NCBI GenBank assembly: GCA_019423835.1
Contig: JAHZAR010000040.1
Coordinates: forward strand, 1 to 22,093
Source: Clostridiales bacterium
Lineage (GTDB): Bacteria; Bacillota; Clostridia; Lachnospirales; Lachnospiraceae
Direction: 5' to 3'
Length of the DNA: 22,093 bases
Shown: positions 14,901 to 21,992 of the stretch, in pieces
How positions within the stretch are numbered: position 1 is the stretch's first letter
Layout: every line of letters starts with the position of its first letter
Program-made: the position numbers and the translations under genes
Notes under the pieces: model-generated
Told to the model about the DNA's origin: nothing
What the model saw: the letters and a program-made list of their open reading frames with translations, nothing else
Database searches by the model: none

Positions 14901-15350
14901 TCATTTTTTGCCGTCAGCCTCCATCAGAACCGAAAGCTCGCACAAAAAACGCTTTCTGCGGGGCAGTGAAGGCGGAAGACACAGCGCGGCCCATCCTGTC
15001 CGATACAATACCAGCACAAATGCTGCGGCAATCCCCAGCAGCAGGCTGAGACACGGCGGCATTCTCACATCTGAAAGTCCTCCATAACATGCAGCCGGCC
15101 GGCTCTTCCAGGATCGCCCGGCATCCCCTCTGCTTTCTTTTTCATTTATATCTCCACGCTTCCAGCCCGGTTCCATCTGACTTGTGCCTTCCTCCTGCCT
15201 CCGGAGGGCGGCCTGATTCCAGAGCCCTGACCGGCTGTAGAGCCAACTATTCTGTTCCAGCTGCTCTGCATGCAGACAAATAGGGAGAAAAATAAGCGCC
15301 AGAACAATAAAAAAAGCCGCGGCAGCAGCCCTTCCTTTCCGTCCCATCAT
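14901..15350 (-). CDS. Small exported membrane protein, unknown
   Basis: The protein has 149 residues if it starts at the first of two adjacent ATGs (15348-15350; AGGGAGG lies 3 nt before it and 6 nt before the second). It has a signal peptide or first membrane segment (AAAAAFFIVLALIFLPICLHA), a polar stretch of about 75 residues and a second membrane segment (CLSLLLGIAAAFVLVLYRTG), then a basic tail. A good promoter sits at 15377-15405. No terminator is seen between it and the pit gene 117 bp downstream, so it may be co-transcribed with pit. No family is recognised. Confidence 0.6.
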   Translation of the reverse strand: MMGRKGRAAAAAFFIVLALIFLPICLHAEQLEQNSWLYSRSGLWNQAALRRQEEGTSQMEPGWKRGDINEKESRGDAGRSWKSRPAACYGGLSDVRMPPCLSLLLGIAAAFVLVLYRTGWAALCLPPSLPRRKRFLCELSVLMEADGKK

Positions 15351-15376
15351 TTTCCTCCCTTCTTTTCGACAAATAA

Positions 15377-15405
15377 AACATATCATCAAAAATACGAGCT
15401 GTCAA
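15377..15405 (-). promoter_or_regulatory. Promoter of the small membrane protein gene
   Basis: On the minus strand TTGACA (15400-15405), a 17-bp spacer and TATGTT (15377-15382) with TG one base before it form a strong promoter. It places the transcript start about 20 bp before the translation start. Confidence 0.75.
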
Positions 15406-15673
15406 TATACCTTTTAAGGAGCTTTTCGATTTTTCTTTGACTCACATTCTTTTCACAGCCTTTCCCTAATCCCCTCCCTTCCGTATCCTTCCTATTTTAT
15501 TATTTCTGCCTGCGTTTCTCTGCTATTCTCATCTGAGGATGTGCGGTCCACCAGGAAGCCTGCAAGAAAGAAATACTCTGACCGGAGAGCACGCGTATCC
15601 TCTGATTTATAATACAATCATTCACTGTACACAGAAAATATAGAACTGTCGGCAAATTTTAACTAAAAATTTC
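15406..15673. other. Intergenic region without recognisable features
   Basis: No gene, repeat or clear hairpin is seen between the two divergent promoters. The stretch is mildly AT-rich. Confidence 0.5.
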
Positions 15674-15701
15674 TTGACAAATCAAATGTATCTTATATAA
15701 T
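15674..15701 (+). promoter_or_regulatory. Near-consensus promoter of the MATE operon leader
   Basis: TTGACA (15674-15679), a 16-bp spacer and TATAAT (15696-15701) match the sigma-A consensus exactly. The expected transcript start is near 15706-15708. That leaves a leader of about 125 nt before the first gene. Confidence 0.9.
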
Positions 15702-15705
15702 GAAA

Positions 15706-15793
15706 GGGCTTGCGCGGAGGGTCTATCATTCGTCAGAAATGATAAGCTGGATAAGGCACAGACTGAAATGTCTGTTCTTGTCCAGCTTTTTTT
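15706..15793 (+). promoter_or_regulatory. Riboswitch-like leader with premature terminator
   Basis: The leader holds hairpin 1 (ATCATT 15725-15730 with AATGAT 15738-15743, loop CGTCAGA). A full intrinsic terminator follows: a 12-bp outer stem (15744-15755 with 15777-15788), an inner stem ACAGAC/GTCTGT (15758-15763 with 15770-15775) and a run of seven Ts (15787-15793). Upstream GCTT (15708-15711) can pair with AAGC (15744-15747), and GTCT (15721-15724) with AGAC (15760-15763); both compete with the terminator. The first gene starts 38 nt later. A MATE exporter under such a leader in Clostridia suggests the guanidine-IV (mepA) riboswitch class, but I could not match its consensus from memory. 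Confidence 0.65.
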
Positions 15794-15831
15794 GAGCTGT
15801 CATCTTAAACCTGCCAGAAAGGAGATTTTCA

Positions 15832-16434
15832 ATGAACAGAATTATTACCATCGGACGGGAATTTGGAAGCGGCGGACGGGAACTGGGTCTCAAGCTGTCT
15901 CAGACACTTGGCATCGCCTATTATGATCAGGAAATCATTGCAGAAATTTCCAGGAGAACGGAGCTTTCAGAACAATATATACAGAAAATGTCCGAGAAAA
16001 AACCTGTGTTTTCTTTTCCTCTTCATATCGGAAGGAGCTTTCACTATATGCAGAACTCCCCGTGGGACCTAAACCTTTCCATCTTCCGGGAACAGTCTTC
16101 CATTATCCGGGAAATGGCTCAGAAATCTGACTGTGTAATTGTAGGACGCTGCGCGGACGACATTCTTCACGAAATGAACCCCCTCCGTGTCTTCGTCTAT
16201 GCGGATACGGAGGCAAAGCTGAAGCGCTGCCGCCAGAGGTCAGCCTCTGACGAACAGATGACGGACCGCGAAATTCTTTCCAATATCCGAAAGATCGATA
16301 AAAGCCGTTCTGAATATTATGGTCTCTACACAGGAAAGGTCTGGGGAGACAAGCGGTCTTATGATCTCTGCATCAATACTACCGAAATATCCATGGAGCG
16401 TGCCTGCGCTCTTCTGGCTGAATGTTTCCGGTAA
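15832..16434 (+). CDS. Cytidylate kinase-like protein
   Basis: The 200-residue protein belongs to the cytidylate-kinase-like family (Cytidylate_kin2 type). It has a P-loop variant GREFGSGGRELG (8-19), the segment YYDQEIIAEIS, IVGRCADDIL in the position of the family's VxGRxAxxIL motif, and a lid-like region with RQRSASDEQMTDRE. True Cmk makes CDP from CMP. These shorter relatives are common in gut Clostridia and their substrate is not established. AAAGGAG lies 7 nt before the ATG. It is first in an operon with a MATE exporter (33-bp gap) behind a terminator-bearing leader, which suggests a role in a stress or drug response rather than in nucleotide housekeeping (inference). Confidence 0.85.
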   Translation: MNRIITIGREFGSGGRELGLKLSQTLGIAYYDQEIIAEISRRTELSEQYIQKMSEKKPVFSFPLHIGRSFHYMQNSPWDLNLSIFREQSSIIREMAQKSDCVIVGRCADDILHEMNPLRVFVYADTEAKLKRCRQRSASDEQMTDREILSNIRKIDKSRSEYYGLYTGKVWGDKRSYDLCINTTEISMERACALLAECFR

Positions 16435-16467
16435 GAGCCGGTTTATGAATCTGGAGGTTATCATTTT

Positions 16468-17811
16468 ATGAATTATAAGGAACTATTCTCAAAAACGCCG
16501 CCCACAAAGCTGTTTTTTACGGCGGCTATTCCCGGTTCCATCGGCATGCTGGCTTCGGCCCTCTATCAGACCATCGACGGTGTGCTGGTGGGACGGATTC
16601 TGTCGGGAAATGCATTTGCTGCCCTGAACCTGGCCATGCCTCTGGTTATTATCAACTTTTCACTGGCTGACCTGATCGGCGTGGGATCCGCCGTTCCCAT
16701 TTCTGTCCGCCTCGGCGAAAAGAAGGAAGCGGAGGCCAACAATATTTTTTCCAGCGCCTGTCTGATGATTGTCGTTACCGGCCTGCTTCTGGGACTGGCC
16801 ATCTTTCTGGCCGCTCCCGCATTGATCGGCCTGATGGGCGCTGAGGGAGAGCTGGCAGAGCTGGCCGTTCAGTACCTTCGTGTATACTGCCTGTGCTCCC
16901 CCGTTACCACCATCGTCTTTGCCATGGACAACTACTTAAAAATCTGCGGCAGAATCCGCAGCAGTATGGCGCTGAATATTGTAATGTCCGTTCTGAGCGC
17001 CGTACTTGAATTTGTTTTCCTGTTTGTGTTCCGCTTCGGAATCTGGGCTGCGGCCCTGGCCACCTGTGCCAGCATGTTCCTGTGCGCTTTGGCTGCTCTG
17101 TACCCGTTTTTTCGCAGAAAAATGCAGCTGAAATTTGTCCGCCCCAGACTGAACCGAAGTATGATAAAAACCATCGTCACCTGCGGCAGCCCCAACTTTT
17201 TAAATAACGTGGCGGGCAGAATCACTTCCATCATTATGAATATGATTCTTCTGCGGGTGGGCGGCGCGACGGCTGTTTCCGTCTACGGTATCCTCATGTT
17301 TGCCGATGGCTTTGTACAGCCTCTCCTTTACGGGATGTGCGACTCCCTGCAGCCTGCCGTGGGATATAACTGGGGCGCCGGCGCTCTCTGGCGGGCAAGA
17401 GAGATTGAGAAGCGCTGCTTTACGGCCGGAGCCATCCTTTCCATCGCTTCCGCCGTGGTTATCTTCTGCTTCCCGCTTCCCATTGCCAGCCTGTTCACCC
17501 AGGACGCCGACCAGGCGCTGCTCGGCATGGCGGTTCCCGCGCTGAAACTTTTCAGTTCAGCCTATTTAATCCGCTGGTTTTCCTTTGCCACTCAGAGCTA
17601 TATGTCCGCAGTGGAAAAACCCATTCCCGCTATGATCATCTCTGTCTGCACGGCAGTGGTATTCCCTCTGCTGTTTATCGCAGTTCTTTGGCCTGTGGGG
17701 CTGAACGGACTGTGGCTCAATGTTCCTGCAACTTCTCTGCTGGCAGCAGTTCTGGCATTCTTCATCCTGAACCGTTTTGAGCGGAAGGAAATGAGAGAAG
17801 CGGCCCGGTAA
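16468..17811 (+). CDS. MATE-family multidrug efflux transporter
   Basis: The 447-residue membrane protein has about twelve membrane segments arranged as two MatE repeats. The first starts at LFFTAAIPGSIGMLASALYQ (TIDGVLVGR follows). The second starts around CGSPNFLNNVAGRITSIIMN; GMCDSLQPAVGYNWGAG is characteristic of the family. MATE pumps export cationic or aromatic compounds using H+ or Na+. GGAGG lies 10 nt before the ATG. It is co-transcribed with the cytidylate-kinase-like gene and so is under the same leader. A guanidinium-type or cationic substrate would fit a guanidine riboswitch, but this is inference. Confidence 0.93.
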   Translation: MNYKELFSKTPPTKLFFTAAIPGSIGMLASALYQTIDGVLVGRILSGNAFAALNLAMPLVIINFSLADLIGVGSAVPISVRLGEKKEAEANNIFSSACLMIVVTGLLLGLAIFLAAPALIGLMGAEGELAELAVQYLRVYCLCSPVTTIVFAMDNYLKICGRIRSSMALNIVMSVLSAVLEFVFLFVFRFGIWAAALATCASMFLCALAALYPFFRRKMQLKFVRPRLNRSMIKTIVTCGSPNFLNNVAGRITSIIMNMILLRVGGATAVSVYGILMFADGFVQPLLYGMCDSLQPAVGYNWGAGALWRAREIEKRCFTAGAILSIASAVVIFCFPLPIASLFTQDADQALLGMAVPALKLFSSAYLIRWFSFATQSYMSAVEKPIPAMIISVCTAVVFPLLFIAVLWPVGLNGLWLNVPATSLLAAVLAFFILNRFERKEMREAAR

Positions 17812-17846
17812 AACACTGCGCAGAGCCAATGAACTGTGAGTGATCT

Positions 17847-17952
17847 GGCAGGCTCCTTCTTACCGAGACAGTTTTATCAGTTTAATGGCTGAATCTGTCT
17901 GCTGTGGGGGGAGCCTGTCAGTCTAACGGCTTACGGGCTTTTTATTTTTTCA
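17847..17952 (+). ncRNA. Structured region and terminator after the MATE gene
   Basis: GGCAGGCTCC (17847-17856) pairs with GGAGCCTGTC (17910-17919) over 10 bp with one G-U. Inside it AGACAG (17866-17871) pairs with CTGTCT (17895-17900), and TCAG with CTGA. Downstream, GCCTG (17913-17917) can alternatively pair with CGGGC (17934-17938), which runs straight into TTTTTATTTTTT (17939-17950). The two folds exclude each other. It is at least the operon terminator; a small RNA or a second attenuator is possible. Confidence 0.5.
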
Positions 17953-18005
17953 GCAGCCGTCCACCGCTTTTCACATATAAAAAACCGGTATCCACAGATT
18001 GGCGC

Positions 18006-18034
18006 TTGACTTCCTTCATATATTATATTACATT
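18006..18034 (+). promoter_or_regulatory. Possible promoter of the TetR gene
   Basis: TTGACT (18006-18011), a 17-bp spacer and TACATT (18029-18034) lie just upstream of, and overlap, the 14-bp repeats. Confidence 0.45.
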
Positions 18035-18133
18035 TGTTGTATTGTATCAGTTATGTTACACTTGTTATGTTACATTAGTTATATTATCTTTGCTGTACCA
18101 TATTCGCTGTCAAATATTTGATGTTTAATAATC
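18022..18133 (+). repeat. Tandem imperfect 14-bp repeats upstream of the TetR gene
   Basis: Five consecutive 14-mers start at 18022, 18036, 18050, 18064 and 18078 (ATTATATTACATTT, GTTGTATTGTATCA, GTTATGTTACACTT, GTTATGTTACATTA, GTTATATTATCTTT). Three weaker units at 18092, 18106 and 18120 (GCTGTACCATATTC, GCTGTCAAATATTT, GATGTTTAATAATC) keep the phase. The array ends 31 bp before the TetR start. It could be a set of operator sites or a decayed minisatellite. Confidence 0.6.
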
Positions 18134-18164
18134 ATTGCATAAAAAAGACTGGAGGAACTGTATT

Positions 18165-18737
18165 TTGCCGCCGAAGCCAAAAATTACAAGAGATATGATT
18201 TTGAAAGCTGTTTTAGACATTACACGCAGGACAGGTTTTGAAACAGTAAATGCCAGAAGTATCGCCCATGAATTGCAGTGCTCAACACGCCCTATTTTTA
18301 CCTGCTATGAAAATATGGAAGAACTGAAAAAAGAATTTTTAGATTATGCTTTTAACTTTTACAGCCGGTATGCAGAGCAGTACGGCCAGACTGCCGGAGG
18401 AAATCTCTGCTTATCTCTCCCGCTTTCTTATATTGCATTTGCCAGGGAAGAAACCTTTCTGTTTAAGCTCCTGTTTGTGACAGATATGGACTTAGATATG
18501 AGGGATGCCAATGATTTCTATACAGAGATTGGCAATGAACAGAAGGCTGAGACTTTCTCCGAAATGATTGGAGTGGATTTAGAAACGGCTAAAAGGATTT
18601 TCCTGGACCTGTTTCTTTACAGCCACGGCATCGCTGTCCTGACCGCATCCGGAAAGCTGTCTCTCCAGCGAGATAAAATCGAAGATATGGTACAGCGTTT
18701 CTTATCCGCATTCATCAAACAGGAGCATGCAGAGTAA
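18165..18737 (+). CDS. TetR/AcrR-family transcriptional regulator
   Basis: The 190-residue protein has a TetR-type N-terminus: KITRDMILKAVLDITRRTG, then the helix-turn-helix VNARSIAHELQCSTRPIFTC with YENMEELKKEFLDYA. A helical ligand-binding domain follows. The start is TTG at 18165 (MPPKPKITRD), with GGAGG 9 nt upstream; a longer frame from TTG 18135 has no binding site. It is first in a same-direction set (methyltransferase, AraC-GNAT fusion, MFS pump) and is preceded by 14-bp tandem repeats, so it probably regulates itself and the cassette (inference). Confidence 0.85.
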   Translation: MPPKPKITRDMILKAVLDITRRTGFETVNARSIAHELQCSTRPIFTCYENMEELKKEFLDYAFNFYSRYAEQYGQTAGGNLCLSLPLSYIAFAREETFLFKLLFVTDMDLDMRDANDFYTEIGNEQKAETFSEMIGVDLETAKRIFLDLFLYSHGIAVLTASGKLSLQRDKIEDMVQRFLSAFIKQEHAE

Positions 18738-18782
18738 GGCCTGCTGACAGCTGCTGTTTTTCAGTCCAAACGGAGGTGTCTT

Positions 18783-19631
18783 ATGAAAGCAGCCAAAACG
18801 GCTGAGTATTTAACAGATTTTTATAGCCGCTATGATGAGGAACGCCGGCTTTTGCTCAGGCATGGCACGGTTGAATTCCTCACGACGATGCGTTATATCG
18901 AAAAGTACATCAAATCCGGTGACCGCGTTCTTGAAATCGGGGCGGGAACAGGACGGTATTCCCATGCGCTGGCACATCGGGGATACCGGGTTGACGCGGT
19001 GGAATTAGTCGAGCACAATATAGAAATGTTCCGCAGCCATATGACGCCAGATGAGACCATATCCATTACCCGGGGCAATGCCTTAGATTTATCGATGTTC
19101 CCTGACGGCCAGTATGACATCACCCTGTTATTGGGCCCTCTTTACCATCTGTACAGCACAGAGGACAAACGGCAGGCTGTAAGGGAGGCACTTCGCGTCA
19201 CAAAAACAGGCGGCATCATTTTTGCCGCGTATGTGATCTCTGACGGGTGCCTGCTGGATGAGGGATTTCACCGTCAGAACATCCATGTGGCGGAATATAT
19301 CAAAAACGGACTGCTGGATCCGGAAACCTTCGCGGCCAAGTCAGAGCCAAAGGATATATTTGAACTTGTCCGGAAAGAGGATATCGACGATCTGATGTCC
19401 ATATTCCCTGTAACCAGGCTTCACTATGTCGCATCAGACGGCTGTGCTCTGTTTATGCGGGAGGCTATTGATGCCATGGACGAGGAGATGTTTCAGCTAT
19501 TCTTAAACTATCACTTTGCCACCTGTGAGCGTGAAGATTTGTCCGGCGTCACAAGCCATGCCCTGGACATCTTCCGAAAACAGGCAGGAAATTTCTTTCC
19601 GGAGGATCTGCAGAAAAGACAGCAAGAATGA
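18783..19631 (+). CDS. Class I SAM-dependent methyltransferase
   Basis: The 282-residue protein has the Rossmann SAM-binding motif VLEIGAGTGRYS (49-60), an acidic residue at the end of strand 2 (VDAVELVEHNIEMFR), and the post-motif LLLGPLYHLYSTEDKRQAVRE, followed by LRVTKTGGIIFAAYV. Such proteins methylate small molecules; the substrate is not deducible. GGAGG lies 6 nt before the ATG. It lies 45 bp after the TetR gene. In a drug-response cassette a target- or drug-modifying methyltransferase is possible, but no rRNA-binding domain is visible. Confidence 0.85.
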   Translation: MKAAKTAEYLTDFYSRYDEERRLLLRHGTVEFLTTMRYIEKYIKSGDRVLEIGAGTGRYSHALAHRGYRVDAVELVEHNIEMFRSHMTPDETISITRGNALDLSMFPDGQYDITLLLGPLYHLYSTEDKRQAVREALRVTKTGGIIFAAYVISDGCLLDEGFHRQNIHVAEYIKNGLLDPETFAAKSEPKDIFELVRKEDIDDLMSIFPVTRLHYVASDGCALFMREAIDAMDEEMFQLFLNYHFATCEREDLSGVTSHALDIFRKQAGNFFPEDLQKRQQE

Positions 19632-19656
19632 TGAAAACCTTCTTCTATCTCTGTGT

Positions 19657-19662
19657 TATAAT
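19657..19662 (+). promoter_or_regulatory. Extended -10 element before the AraC-GNAT gene
   Basis: TATAAT preceded by TGT (TG one base upstream) lies about 100 bp before the AraC-GNAT start. No good -35 is present. It may give the last two genes separate expression. Confidence 0.45.
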
Positions 19663-19764
19663 TCCTCTCTGGCATCTGGCAGCAGGATGGCTCATCTCCC
19701 ATACCGGCTGTCAGGGAGAACAGCTATCGCTGAATTGTGATTGCAGCAGAAAGGAGGAAACGAA

Positions 19765-20625
19765 ATGCACAGACAGACAGCATCCGTTGTCTCTGAGGCA
19801 CTCTTCTATATCGAAGAAAATCTGGACAGCAGGCTGAATCTGCAGACAGTTGCGTCAGCCCTGCATTGCTCCAAATACCATCTTCACCGGAGCTTTTCAA
19901 AGGCAGCCGGACTGACCATCCATGATTATGTCCGGAGACGGCAGCTGACAGAGGCTGCAAGGCTTCTGGCATTTTCCAAAAAACCGGTGATTGAAATCGC
20001 CCTTATGAGCGGATACGAGAGCCAGCAGGCATTTGCAGGCAGCTTTAAGGCTATGTACAAGACGACGCCCGGCGAATACCGGGCAGCCGGAGCATTTTAT
20101 CCACTTCAGCTGGAACTTCGTTTGACTGAGGGGCCAGTCAGGACAGACTTCACAAAAGGTGATGTACGGTTTGCTGCATCAGCGGATATAGACAACTGGA
20201 TGGGGCTGGTTCGCCTTTCCGTTGACGGATACCCCTGCCTGAGGGAAGAGGAATATCTTAAAAACCTGTACCGCCATATTTCCAGGCGGCAGGCGTTTAT
20301 CCTGGAAAGTGCAGGGATGGCGGCCGGCATCATGGCCTTTTCGGCTGACACAGGAAGGATCGAGTTTTGGGCCATTCATCCCCAGTACCGCGGCCTGGGC
20401 ATGGAACAGATTTTTCTTCGCAGGCTTGCCGAGGAGCTGCCTCGGGGACAGGAAATCAGCCTGACCACATACCGGGAGGGCGATAAGGCAGATACGGGAT
20501 ACCGGAAGGAGTATCTGCGTCTCGGCTTTACAGAAAAGGAACTGCTGACAGAATACGGTTACCCGACCCAGCGTCTGGTTCTTTTGCCAAACTGTAAGGA
20601 GCAGGAGGAAACAGCCAATGTCTGA
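19765..20625 (+). CDS. AraC-type HTH fused to GNAT acetyltransferase
   Basis: The 286-residue protein has an AraC-type double helix-turn-helix at its N-terminus (residues 1-105; LNLQTVASALHCSKYHLHRS, then the signature IALMSGYESQQAFAGSFKAM...TTPGEYR). The C-terminal half looks like a GNAT N-acetyltransferase, with the CoA-binding motif IHPQYRGLGMEQIFLRRL and a final segment YRKEYLRLGFTEKELLTEYG. AGGAGG 7 nt upstream fixes the ATG at 19765. The last 8 bp overlap the MFS gene, so the two are translationally coupled. The acetyltransferase could act as the sensor domain or modify a compound that the pump exports. Confidence 0.85.
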   Translation: MHRQTASVVSEALFYIEENLDSRLNLQTVASALHCSKYHLHRSFSKAAGLTIHDYVRRRQLTEAARLLAFSKKPVIEIALMSGYESQQAFAGSFKAMYKTTPGEYRAAGAFYPLQLELRLTEGPVRTDFTKGDVRFAASADIDNWMGLVRLSVDGYPCLREEEYLKNLYRHISRRQAFILESAGMAAGIMAFSADTGRIEFWAIHPQYRGLGMEQIFLRRLAEELPRGQEISLTTYREGDKADTGYRKEYLRLGFTEKELLTEYGYPTQRLVLLPNCKEQEETANV

Positions 20626-21826
20626 AGCTCAGAACAGCTGGAGAAAAAAGACCATTCTTTTCCTTATCAGTCAGAGTGTCACGCTGCTTGGCTCACAGAT
20701 TGTCCAGATGGCAGTCATCTGGTATGTGACGCTCCACACAGCAAGCGGAGTCTGGGTGGCAGCTTTTTCGGTATGCTCCTATCTGCCGCAGTTTTTCATC
20801 TCCTTCTGGGGAGGTGTCTGGGCAGACCGGTACAGCCGGAAGCATCTCATTATCTGTGCAGATGCGGGAACAGCGGCTGTCACCCTGGGAATGTTCATCC
20901 TCCTTCCTCATATTTCTCAGGGCAGCATGCTGCTCCACATGCTGCTGGCGCTGTCGGTTCTCCGCTCAATCGGAGCAGGCATCCAATCCCCTTCTGTAAA
21001 TGCAGTCATCCCCCAGCTTGTCCCAAAAGAGCATCTCATGCGGTATAACGGCATTAACGCCTCCATGCAGTCTGCCGTGCAGTTTTCCGCTCCTGCTGCG
21101 GCAGGCGCAGCGCTTGGCATAGGATCCCTGCGTTCCATACTGCTGATTGATATTTTTACAGCAGTCCTTGGCATCGGACTGTTTGCCTGTGTACGGCTGC
21201 CGGAACAGGAGAAAAAGGCGATATCTGCTCCCGTATTCTCTGATATCCGGGCCGGCGTCCAGTATGCCCTCTCACAGAGAATCATCGGAGGATTCCTTAT
21301 GATATACGGGCTCTTCACTTTCTTATGTGTCCCGGCAGGCTATCTCTCGGGTCTGCTCGTAAGCAGAGTCTACGGGGATACCTACTGGTATCTGACAGTC
21401 TCTGAATTGTGCGGCTTCGGCGGAATGATGGCAGGCGGATTTCTGATGAGCGTCCGGATCGGCTCTCAAAAACGCAGAAAAACCCTGGCTGTCTCCATGA
21501 CAGTATTCGGTGCAATGGCAGTGGGCATGGCCGCCGCAAAAGAGTTTGTACTGTACCTTGTCTTAATGGCTGTCTACGGAGTGGCGCTGACGGCTGTGCA
21601 GACGACCATCACCACTTTCCTACAGGAACATACAGAAGGCTCCATGCAGGGGCGGGTATTCGGATTTATGGGCGCAATGTATGCCGTATGCTATCCTGCA
21701 GGCATGGCGTTTTTCGGCCTGATGGCAGACTGGATGCCGTTGCAGTGGAGTATGGCCGGAGCGGGGGTGGTTTTGATTTTAATGGGAGGGGGAATCGCGG
21801 CGGGAAAAATGGGGGCGGAGGGGTAG
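20618..21826 (+). CDS. MFS efflux transporter
   Basis: The 402-residue protein has about twelve membrane segments and the MFS motif A GGVWADRYSRK (65-75) after helix 2. It resembles the MFS_3 type that includes macrolide-efflux-like pumps; the substrate is unknown. The ATG overlaps the end of the AraC-GNAT gene (ATGTCTGA), and GGAGG lies 9 nt upstream. It is last in the cassette. No clear terminator follows before the insertion sequence. Confidence 0.92.
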   Translation: MSEAQNSWRKKTILFLISQSVTLLGSQIVQMAVIWYVTLHTASGVWVAAFSVCSYLPQFFISFWGGVWADRYSRKHLIICADAGTAAVTLGMFILLPHISQGSMLLHMLLALSVLRSIGAGIQSPSVNAVIPQLVPKEHLMRYNGINASMQSAVQFSAPAAAGAALGIGSLRSILLIDIFTAVLGIGLFACVRLPEQEKKAISAPVFSDIRAGVQYALSQRIIGGFLMIYGLFTFLCVPAGYLSGLLVSRVYGDTYWYLTVSELCGFGGMMAGGFLMSVRIGSQKRRKTLAVSMTVFGAMAVGMAAAKEFVLYLVLMAVYGVALTAVQTTITTFLQEHTEGSMQGRVFGFMGAMYAVCYPAGMAFFGLMADWMPLQWSMAGAGVVLILMGGGIAAGKMGAEG

Positions 21827-21915
21827 AGTCCACTTTTCCGTCCCATTATGCTCCATCCCCTCTTTTGCTGCCATTAAACCATGGGAATAGAGTATTCGGG
21901 GATTTTGTCAACAGG

Positions 21916-21923
21916 TCCAACTT
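21916..21923. repeat. TCCAACTT, inverted match to the IS left end
   Basis: TCCAACTT here is the exact inverse of AAGTTGGA (22003-22010) in the IS end. It might be a scrap of an older IS copy, or chance. The rest of 21827-21992 shows no gene. Confidence 0.3.
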
Positions 21924-21992
21924 GAAACGGTCTCAAAAATAAGGCTTTGCGGCTCTGCTCCTACTATTCGAACTCCTCAGCGGGCGGGGGGG

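Noticed and set aside
18050..18091. The 14-bp repeats as a CRISPR array or plasmid iterons
   Set aside because: The units are contiguous without spacers, so this is not CRISPR, and no replication gene is nearby to support iterons.
21409..21942. A plus-strand frame of 177 codons inside and beyond the MFS gene
   Set aside because: It is out of frame with the MFS gene and has an Arg/Gly/His-rich composition typical of a shadow of a GC-rich membrane protein gene.
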